From contig CAVONI010000009.1 of NCBI GenBank assembly GCA_963697285.1, positions 1 through 64,000 on the forward strand: DNA of 64,000 nucleotides, in the 5' to 3' direction. How positions within the stretch are numbered: position 1 is the stretch's first letter; every line of letters starts with the position of its first letter. Shown one piece after another: positions 57,617 to 64,000 of the stretch. The position numbers were made by a program, and so were the translations under genes. This stretch comes from JAEUQQ01 sp963697285. Lineage in GTDB: Bacteria; Acidobacteriota; Vicinamibacteria; Vicinamibacterales; JAFNAJ01. The notes under the pieces are model-generated. The model searched no databases. It worked only from the letters and a program-made list of their open reading frames with translations, and was not told the origin of the DNA.

Positions 57617-60457
57617 CTATGGGGCCGCCGGCCGGAGCGTCACCTGCACGTAGCGATTCATGTCCAGGTACTGCCGCGCCGCATCGCGGATGGCATCCGC
57701 CGTCAACTGGCCGTACAACGCGCGGGGATCGAACACCTCTGCCACGTCCTCGCCGTTGGCGTACTTCGAGAGGATCCGGTTCAGCAGGTAGGCGTTGTCC
57801 TGCAGGCTCGTCTCGAGGTCGCGCAGGCGCGCGGAGGCGGCATCAGCCACTTGTCCGCTCGACGGCCCCGTGCGCTTGAACGCCTCGATCACGCCCATGG
57901 TCGCCGTGACCAGGTCGTCGAGGCGAGCCGGATCGCACGCGAATCCGATCGTGACGCGATACTCCGGCACGGGTCGCGCGGCGAAGGTCGGCTCGACGCT
58001 GACGCCATAGGTCCCGCCGAGATCCTCGCGCAACGTGCGATGCAGGTTGCCACTCAGCATCTCGGCCATGGTGCTGACCAGCAACCGGCGCCCCTCGGTG
58101 TTCTCGAACGGTCCCGTGAACACCACGCCGACCTGGCTCCTCGGGTCGATCCCCTTGACGATCTGCCGCTTGACCACGCCGGTCGGAGGCCGGATACCGA
58201 GATCGCGCGCCGACTCGCGCCGGTGGAGCGCCGGCAGGCTGCCAAGATACCGCTCGACGAGGGGGGCCATCGTGGCCACGTCGAAGCTGCCGACGAAGAC
58301 GAAGGTGAAGTCGCTCGCATCGGCAAACCGGTCCTTGTAGAACGCCAGCGACTTCTCGAGGTTCATCTGGCCGACGAGTTCCGGGGTCAGCGGACGCGCG
58401 CGCATGTGGTCCTGGGTCAGGGCCGCGGTGAGGGCCTCCCTGAAGGCCACGTCGGGCAACGCCTGCTTGTTGGCCAGCAGCGCTTTCAGATTCCCGGTGA
58501 GCACGCCAAAGGCGGCCGGATCGGCCCTGGGCGCCGTGAAGGTGAGGTAGATCATCTGGAACATCGTCTCCAGATCCTTCCGCGTCGAGCCACCTCGAAG
58601 TCCTTCGTCGTTGTCGCCGATCCCGGCGCTGACCGACATGCTGACACCCGCCAGTTTCTTGTTCAGGTCCTGCCGGCTGAACGTGCCGAGGCCCCCCTCT
58701 GGCACCACGTCGTCGGCGGTGGCGGCGGCGATGAAGTCGCCGTCACTGGCAAGCGAGGTCCCTCCCGGGCTCACGGCCCTGAACAGGATCTCGTCTTCCT
58801 TGAACGCCGTCGGCTTGAGGACGACCCGCACGCCGTTGGACAACTGCCATTCGGTAATGCCGAACGCCTCCCTGGTCGACCTCTTGACGATGGAACCCGG
58901 CACCGGCAGGCGGCCGAGCAGCGGCTGTGTGCTGACGGTGTCGACGTAGCGGCTCAACGTGCGGTCGCCTGCGCGCGCGGTCGCCGCCGCGAGTGACGCC
59001 TCGGTGGGTGCGACGAGCCCTGCCTTCTCGGGCGCTCGCACCACCACGACCCGGTTGCCGTCCGGCATCCACTTCTTGGCCAGGCTGTTGACTTCCGCGA
59101 GATCGATCTCCGGGAGGAAACGCTGCAGCAACCCGTGCTCGTAGACGATGCCGGGGATGGGTTCGTCCTGGACGAAGTTGCGCACGAACTCGTCGGCGAG
59201 CGGCCCGGACGGGCTCTTGTCCTTCTCGATGACCCCTTGTTCGAGCTGGCGCTGGTAGTTCAGCTTCAGCCGATCGAGCTCCGTCTGTGTGAAGCCGTCG
59301 CGCGCCACGCGCTCGGTTTCGGCGAACAGCGCGGCGAGGCCACGTTCTGCGCCTCCGTCGGTCACGAGGGCGTCGACCGTGGTGGCTTCCATCGAGCGCA
59401 GGAAGAGCCCGCGCGATGTCCTGGCGGCCAGGAACGGCGCGTCGGCGCGATGCGCCACCTCGTCGAGACGCTCCGACAGCATCCCGCTGAACAGCCGCTC
59501 GGCCACCGTCTGCCGATACGTGCCCACGGTCCGCTGATCGCGAGCGGGTGCCTTGCTGAACACGCCGATCGTCGTCGCGGTGGCCTCCTTGTCGGTCGCC
59601 ACCGCGTACAGGGTTCCCGGGTGCGGCGGAACCGCGTAGGTCGGGCGCGGCCTCGGCGACGACGGCGACGGAATCGAGGCGAAGCGCGCCGTGATGGCCG
59701 CCACCATCGCGGATACGTCGAAGTCGCCCACGGCGATGACCGCCATGAGGTCTGGCCGGTACCAGTCTGTGTAGAACTGCCGCAGGCGATCGTGGTTCAC
59801 GTTCCGGATGATGTCGGGATGCCCGATCGGGGATCGCTCGGCATAGCGCGAGCCCTTGAGAATGACCGGCACGAGGGCGTCCTGCATGCGCGAGTCGGCG
59901 CCGAGTCCGAGGCGCCACTCTTCGAGGATCACACCCCGCTCGCTGTCGATCTCGTCGGCGTCGAACGCGACACCGTGCGCCCAGTCTTCGAGGATGAGCA
60001 GCGACCGATCGATCACCTCGGCGTTGACGGTGGGAATCTGCAGCTCGTACACCGTCTCGTCGAACGCGGTGTGCGCGTTCACGTGCGCCCCGAACCGCAT
60101 GCCAATCGCCTGCATGAAGGCGGCGACATCCTGCCTGGGGAAGTGGCGGGTACCGTTGAAGCTCATGTGCTCGACGAAGTGCGCGAGCCCCCGCTGGTCG
60201 TCATCCTCCAGGATCGAACCGGCCCTGACGACGAGCCGGAGTTCGGCACGGCCCTGCGGCTGCCGGTTGGCACGGACGTAGTAGCGCAGTCCGTTCGGCA
60301 GCGTGCCGACGGTGATCAACGGGTCGACCGGGACGATCTGGTCGAGCGCGATGTGCTGCGCGGTGTTGACGACCGGTTGCTGGGCCGTGGCCACGCTCGT
60401 GGTCAGGGCGACCAACGCGGCCAGGAGTGTCAGGTGCGTACGCGCTCGAACATGCAT
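57617..60457 (-). CDS. M16-family zinc protease (two-repeat, exported)
   Basis: A 946-residue protein with signal peptide MHVRARTHLTLLAALVALTT...ATAQ. The inverted zinc motif is H93-F-V-E96-H97 (LAHFVEHMSFNGTRHFPRQD), with the distal Glu in ERGVILEEWRLG. A second, inactive M16 half follows (LEKSLAFYKDRFADASDFTF, VGQMNLEKSLA). It probably degrades peptides in the periplasm as a clam-shell monomer. The start at 60457 is preferred; the frame continues upstream without a signal peptide. Confidence 0.93.
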   Translation of the reverse strand: MHVRARTHLTLLAALVALTTSVATAQQPVVNTAQHIALDQIVPVDPLITVGTLPNGLRYYVRANRQPQGRAELRLVVRAGSILEDDDQRGLAHFVEHMSFNGTRHFPRQDVAAFMQAIGMRFGAHVNAHTAFDETVYELQIPTVNAEVIDRSLLILEDWAHGVAFDADEIDSERGVILEEWRLGLGADSRMQDALVPVILKGSRYAERSPIGHPDIIRNVNHDRLRQFYTDWYRPDLMAVIAVGDFDVSAMVAAITARFASIPSPSSPRPRPTYAVPPHPGTLYAVATDKEATATTIGVFSKAPARDQRTVGTYRQTVAERLFSGMLSERLDEVAHRADAPFLAARTSRGLFLRSMEATTVDALVTDGGAERGLAALFAETERVARDGFTQTELDRLKLNYQRQLEQGVIEKDKSPSGPLADEFVRNFVQDEPIPGIVYEHGLLQRFLPEIDLAEVNSLAKKWMPDGNRVVVVRAPEKAGLVAPTEASLAAATARAGDRTLSRYVDTVSTQPLLGRLPVPGSIVKRSTREAFGITEWQLSNGVRVVLKPTAFKEDEILFRAVSPGGTSLASDGDFIAAATADDVVPEGGLGTFSRQDLNKKLAGVSMSVSAGIGDNDEGLRGGSTRKDLETMFQMIYLTFTAPRADPAAFGVLTGNLKALLANKQALPDVAFREALTAALTQDHMRARPLTPELVGQMNLEKSLAFYKDRFADASDFTFVFVGSFDVATMAPLVERYLGSLPALHRRESARDLGIRPPTGVVKRQIVKGIDPRSQVGVVFTGPFENTEGRRLLVSTMAEMLSGNLHRTLREDLGGTYGVSVEPTFAARPVPEYRVTIGFACDPARLDDLVTATMGVIEAFKRTGPSSGQVADAASARLRDLETSLQDNAYLLNRILSKYANGEDVAEVFDPRALYGQLTADAIRDAARQYLDMNRYVQVTLRPAAP

Positions 60458-60691
60458 GGGATTCGGGTGGCCTGTATCGGTGCGCGCTCCATCGAGGATT
60501 CGCGAGGATTCGCGCACCCGCAAACACCCATCGTACAGGGCCAGGAAGCCAGTGTACCCCGAGCCGGTGGCTGCGCCGTCAAACCACCGATACGGGAGAC
60601 GCGCCCTCGTGCGGCGTTCGGCACGGAACACGGGCATCGTGGCCAGTCTCGTGGCTGGCACGCTGGCCATCCACAGCACATCTCGCACACC

Positions 60692-61009
60692 ATGCTCCGT
60701 CGCGACGCGTCAGGCCCTGGGGCTCTGAAGGTCGAGGTGCGACGCCTTTCGACGATCGCACGCGAACTCGGCCACGTCCGGATCGACCTGTTGAAGATGG
60801 ACATCGAGGGTGCCGAGTACGACGTCCTGGAGGACGTCCTCGCACACGGGCCGCCTGTCGGCCAGATCCTCGTGGAGTTTCACCACCGCTTCGCCGGTGT
60901 CGGCGTCTCGAAGACCCAGCGCGCCGTCGCCGCCCTGAATGCAGGTGGCTACCGGGTATTCCACGTGTCCGACCTTGGGCAGGAGTGCAGTTTCATCGGC
61001 CCAGGCTGA
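60692..61009 (+). pseudogene. FkbM-family methyltransferase, C-terminal fragment
   Basis: A 105-residue fragment containing HVRIDLLKMDIEGAEYDVLE and PVGQILVEFHHRFAG, which is the C-terminal half of the FkbM SAM-methyltransferase fold. The N-terminal SAM motif is missing (full proteins are about 230-300 residues). It is the first of a series of gene remnants. Confidence 0.7.
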
Positions 61010-61027
61010 CCACACTGCCTGAGCGCG

Positions 61028-61237
61028 GGTGCCGAAGTCGCGCGTCAGCGAGATGCGGTGGTCGAAGGCGATCGACTGGCTGTCTGGCGACCACGAGAAT
61101 CGCCCCACCGCGAACGCCCCCTCGGTGAGCCGCTTCGTGGTCTTCGACGCAAGGTCCAGCGCGTACAGGTGACTGATGGGCTGATCCTGGTCGTGGTTCT
61201 CGACGTCGCCGTACCGGCTCTCGCGATCCTTCACGGC
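61028..61237 (-). pseudogene. Fragment of an S9-type prolyl oligopeptidase (TolB-like propeller part)
   Basis: VKDRESRYGDVENHDQDQPI, SHLYALDLASKTTKRLTEGA, FAVGRFSWSPDSQSIAFDHR: one propeller section of an S9 peptidase. No catalytic domain is present nearby. It overlaps nothing else but lies next to other debris. Confidence 0.7.
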
Positions 61238-61263
61238 CGAGGTGGCTAGCCGGTCGGGGACTC

Positions 61264-61845
61264 TCACCGGAGCCGTTCAGCCAACGCGACCACCTCGGCG
61301 ATCGTCGACTCGCCGCGGTCCCACTCGTACCAGCCGAACTTCCGGTCGATGCGTTCACGCATGGGCAACGCCGAGGCCGGGCCGAGCAGCCAGGCCTGCA
61401 GCGCCTGTGGCCGCTCGACCCACGCGCCGACGATGCGATCGCCGCGCATCAGGGCGACGGTCGGCGTCGCGGCCCGCCCATCGGGTGTCCTGAACGATTC
61501 CATGACCCTCGCGCCCACGTTCGCGTCGACGATGCGCAACGGCACGCCGGCGTCACGCGCCAGGGCCGCGACATACGGCACCGTGTGCGCCGAGTCGCTG
61601 CATGCGTGGGCGGCCACCACGAGCAAGCGCAGGTCACCACCCGCCGCCTTGAGTCGGCCAACCAGTTCCTTCGACGGCGTGTTGCGGGCGGCGTTGGCCC
61701 GCCACGACTCGACGCGGGCGTCGGCCGACGCCAGGAAGTCGTCCCATGTCTTGCCCTGGTCGAACATCGCGCTCCCGTTGAGGGGCGACGGCGACGTCTG
61801 GGCGGGTGCGGCGATCGCGAGCACAGCGAGCAGGAGGCTGATCAT
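61264..61845 (-). CDS. Exported thioredoxin-like protein with a single active-site cysteine
   Basis: A 193-residue protein with signal peptide MISLLLAVLAIAAPAQ. The core VVAAHACSDSAHTVPYVAAL, GVPLRIVDANVGARVMES, GRAATPTVALMRG is a thioredoxin fold of the type with an active site near EDWCGDS; here it is AHACSDS, leaving only one Cys. A Pro is kept before the beta-strand (ATPTVAL). The function is not clear; possibly a monothiol or non-redox member. ATG 61845 is chosen. Confidence 0.8.
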   Translation of the reverse strand: MISLLLAVLAIAAPAQTSPSPLNGSAMFDQGKTWDDFLASADARVESWRANAARNTPSKELVGRLKAAGGDLRLLVVAAHACSDSAHTVPYVAALARDAGVPLRIVDANVGARVMESFRTPDGRAATPTVALMRGDRIVGAWVERPQALQAWLLGPASALPMRERIDRKFGWYEWDRGESTIAEVVALAERLR

Positions 61846-61914
61846 GCGAACAGGGTAGCGTATGACGATCGTCATGGCCCCCTGATGCGTCGCTCCACTA
61901 CAGTGCACGGCGTT

Positions 61915-62032
61915 CCACGCCAACCCTGACTACGCGCTGTGGTACGGCTGGAGCGAGATGCGGCGTGACCTGACCGAGATCAACCACATGGCCGCGGAAC
62001 TGCGCGCGAGCAAGACCATCGCTGCGCGGTAG
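61915..62032 (+). pseudogene. C-terminal fragment of an unidentified protein
   Basis: The frame ending TAG at 62030-62032 reads HANPDYALWYGWSEMRRDLT, EINHMAAELRASKTIAAR. It looks like a real protein end (polar helix), but there is no start and no family that I recognise. Confidence 0.45.
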
Positions 62033-62117
62033 AAGTCGCCAGGCGTGGCCACGGACCTCTCAGCGGAGGCCCGTGGCCGCGCCGTGCCACAAGCGTCGCT
62101 CCCGAAGACCCGCCGCG

Positions 62118-62430
62118 CTACAGCGGCCAGGCGCACTGGAACTTGATCAGCTTGTACGTCAGCGCCAGATCCCACTCGTCGTTGGGATCGTCGATCTTGA
62201 TGCCATGCGCGGTCGTGTCGCCCCGACAGGTCGTCGCGCCCGGTCGCCAGGCTCCAGGCGCCGACCAGCGGTTCTTGTTCCTGCGGAAGCGCGAGGTGGC
62301 GTCACGTCGCATCGGCGCCGGTCATCCAGTTCCCGCCGCGACCGCGCGGGTCGCCCACCGACGCGGTCGCACCGACCCACGACTCGCGTCCGATGTTCTG
62401 CTTCACGCGGCCGACCAGCATCCCCACCGC
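62118..62430 (-). pseudogene. DUF5916-type protein remnant, frameshifted
   Basis: Two frames join to give VGMLVGRVKQNIGRESWVGA, DPRGRGGNWMTGADAT, then SRFRRNKN, GDTTAHGIKIDDPNDEWDLA, LTYK and a stop. This matches the C-terminal barrel region of DUF5916 proteins (outer-membrane or carbohydrate-linked). The rest of the gene is missing. Confidence 0.6.
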
Positions 62431-62495
62431 CTCTGCATCGCACACCGGGGGATGCCGCCCGATGGCGACGTCCCCCGGGAGTATGCAGCGCGCGT

Positions 62496-64000
62496 TCAGA
62501 ACCGGTAGCGCAGTCCCACGAACCCGATGTGCGCGTCGTAGCTCGGCGCGAGGTAGGTGCCGAGGTTGAACAGCCGGTTGCCCCACTGGAACGACCGCGA
62601 CGTGTCGCGCAGCAACGTATCAGCGCCCAGCGACTCGACCCACGGCTGGTTCGAGCCCTGCTGCCAGTCGGTCAGCGCATAGGTCTCGTAGCTGTAGCCG
62701 ACGATGGCGGTGAACGCCCTCACCGGGAACTCGAGGCGCAGGTTGACGACCTGCAGATCTTCGCTGATGGTCGGGGGCGTCGAGAACGCGAACTGGTGGT
62801 TGGGCGGGAACGGCGTACCGTCGTAATTCGTCACGCCGAAGCCGTCGTAGGCGATGTCAACGTCGGCCAGCGACATCGTGTAGTCGGCGATCAACGTCAG
62901 CCGCTCGGGCACCAGCTGCAGCGTGGCCCCGAAGCCGCCGCTCCACGTCTGATCGTCGGTATCGGCGGTCCACTGGCTGGTCGCGCGCGTCCAGGGGCCG
63001 AGTTCTGCCGTGGCGACCGCCGAGGGGTTCGCCTTGTTGTTCTCGTTGAACTCGAGCGACCGGTGCAGGCTGGTGCCGTTGTCGCGGGCGATGAACCCGT
63101 TGAGCGTCACCCTCGGCGACGGCTGCACGAAGACGTCGACGCCATAGCGCAGCCGCGTATCTTCGAGCCATCCAAGCTGATCGCCCGGCGACGTCGCCGC
63201 CTGTTCGGCCAGGCCCGTCCCCAACAGCGGCTGCGACGGCGCGACGCCGGAGTCGAAATCGTCGTTGCGGTAGCGCACGTAGGCCGCGATCGCGACCAGG
63301 TCTCGTGGCGTCAGGTTGACGCGAACGTCGAGTTGCTGGCGCTGGCGGTCAGACACGTCGAAGCGTCGCATGTCGGGATGGTTGTCGAAGGTCAGTGCGG
63401 GGTTGTTGTTGTCGACGCCGCTGTCGGTCTGGGAGTACCAGTAGCCCTCGTGCGTGACCTCGTTGTTGTAGTCGCCGCCGTCGCGCGTGCCGTAGACGTA
63501 CCGGCCCTCGATGAGCATCCAGGTCACCGGCTTCATCCGCAGGGTCGCGCGGAACATCTGCTCGGTCGTATCAGCCTCGCGATGGTCGCGACCGATGGCC
63601 TCGCGCTCGTAGCCGAAGATCACGCTGCTGCGGCTCGGCAGACGCCAGGTGAGATCGGCACCGAGGTTCTGGCGGTCCCAGGCGATCGGCAGGCTCACGC
63701 GCTTGTTGACGAAGCTCACGGTGCCGTTGAGGTTGGACGTGTCTGACGTCACGTACTGCCAGTTGCTCGACGGCGTGTCGTTCGAGAGGTTGTACTGGCG
63801 GAAAAAGGCGCGCAGGTTGAGTTTCGGTGCTGGCGCCACGACGTAGTCGGCCGACAGGTGGACGGTGCTCATCGACGCATCAGCTGTCGATCGTGGGAGC
63901 GTCGAATTGGCAAGGAGGCCGGTGATGGTGGCGTATGGCAGGAGGGTTTGGTCCTGCTCCATGCGGCCGTAGGCGGCCGTGCCCGTGAGTCGGCTGTCGA
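62496..64000 (-). CDS. MtrB/PioB-family outer-membrane beta-barrel, cut by the window edge
   Basis: A beta-barrel of at least 501 residues; the N-terminus lies beyond 64000. The pattern GRMEQDQTLLPYATITGLLA is typical of MtrB/PioB porins, followed by repeated aromatic-tipped strands (LNLRAFFRQYNLSNDTPSSN; VTWMLIEGRYVYGTRDGGDY; FDVSDRQRQQLDVRVNLTPR) and a final F at the C-terminus (GFVGLRYRF). In metal-reducing or phototrophic iron-oxidising bacteria these barrels hold a decahaem cytochrome that carries electrons across the outer membrane. The partner cytochrome would be to the right of the window. A function in electron exchange is inference. Confidence 0.88.
   Translation of the reverse strand, partial: DSRLTGTAAYGRMEQDQTLLPYATITGLLANSTLPRSTADASMSTVHLSADYVVAPAPKLNLRAFFRQYNLSNDTPSSNWQYVTSDTSNLNGTVSFVNKRVSLPIAWDRQNLGADLTWRLPSRSSVIFGYEREAIGRDHREADTTEQMFRATLRMKPVTWMLIEGRYVYGTRDGGDYNNEVTHEGYWYSQTDSGVDNNNPALTFDNHPDMRRFDVSDRQRQQLDVRVNLTPRDLVAIAAYVRYRNDDFDSGVAPSQPLLGTGLAEQAATSPGDQLGWLEDTRLRYGVDVFVQPSPRVTLNGFIARDNGTSLHRSLEFNENNKANPSAVATAELGPWTRATSQWTADTDDQTWSGGFGATLQLVPERLTLIADYTMSLADVDIAYDGFGVTNYDGTPFPPNHQFAFSTPPTISEDLQVVNLRLEFPVRAFTAIVGYSYETYALTDWQQGSNQPWVESLGADTLLRDTSRSFQWGNRLFNLGTYLAPSYDAHIGFVGLRYRF

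Overview
The window is GC-rich bacterial DNA, estimated by eye at about 68-70% GC. Several features suggest an Acidobacteriota genome, most likely class Vicinamibacteria: menaquinone made by the futalosine route (MqnE, MqnD, MenG), a complete Kdo/heptose lipid A-core operon, a TonB receptor with an N-terminal carboxypeptidase-regulatory-like domain, a DUF5916 remnant, an MtrB/PioB-type outer-membrane barrel and a Rieske/cytochrome b-c module. The taxonomic call is inference, because the window contains no rRNA or other phylogenetic marker.

Layout. 0-3.3 kb: lepA-hemW. 3.3-4.6 kb: an XRE fragment, a HEAT-repeat ORF and a HigBA-like toxin-antitoxin pair. 4.7-5.6 kb: tRNA-Ser(CGA), then tRNA-Arg(ACG) immediately upstream of tadA, whose enzyme edits that tRNA. 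5.9-7.5 kb: a DsbB-like/propeller protein. 7.7-9.5 kb: a GH3 glycosidase. 9.5-11.7 kb: Rieske plus cytochrome b fused to a di-haem cytochrome c. 11.7-14.5 kb: a hybrid histidine kinase. 14.5-16.5 kb: moaB and moeA. 16.6-18.4 kb: Fe/Mn SOD and mqnE. 18.5-24.6 kb: a YjbQ-family protein, then a cobalamin riboswitch and a B12 uptake locus (receptor, ATPase, permease, binding protein). 24.6-27 kb: mqnD, otsB and a secreted protein. 27-30.7 kb: a sulfur/Fe-S operon (MoaD-MoeB-rhodanese fusion, IscR, IscS, IscA). 31-32.4 kb: a membrane protein, ECF sigma factor and anti-sigma factor. 32.6-35.2 kb: a propeller/phosphoesterase gene. 35.3-36.4 kb: a two-gene unit ending in a candidate selenocysteine glutaredoxin, then hicBA. 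36.6-45 kb: a tightly overlapping operon waaA-lpxK-lpxL-waaF-gmhB-hldE2-waaC-ICMT-menG-orf. 45-50.2 kb: gapA-pgk-tpiA, an oxidoreductase, secG and tRNA-Leu(GAG). 50.3-60.5 kb: PIN-PhoH, a REC/HATPase protein, an M24 peptidase, a di-haem lipoprotein, a ceramidase-like protein, a PIN toxin-antitoxin pair and an M16 protease. 60.6-62.5 kb: gene debris. 62.5 kb to the edge: an MtrB/PioB-family barrel.

The strongest unusual signal is at 35264-35515 on the minus strand. A glutaredoxin frame runs through an in-frame TGA placed exactly where the first active-site Cys of CxxC should be (U-H-A-C). A perfect 7-bp hairpin lies 15 nt downstream and meets the published bacterial SECIS spacing rules, and the gene is joined to its upstream neighbour by a TGATG overlap. 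Gene callers would report only a 61-residue stub.

Two kinds of intergenic repeat run through the window. One is a 43/51-bp REP-like element that always occurs in pairs. The other is a GC-rich palindrome whose outer TAG serves as the stop codon of the adjacent gene at five or more sites. One REP-like copy is read in frame as part of the signal peptide of the B12-binding protein. A block at about 17.85-23.18 kb carries closely spaced, mostly +1 frameshifts across five unrelated genes, while both flanks read cleanly. I interpret it as uncorrected consensus rather than true decay.
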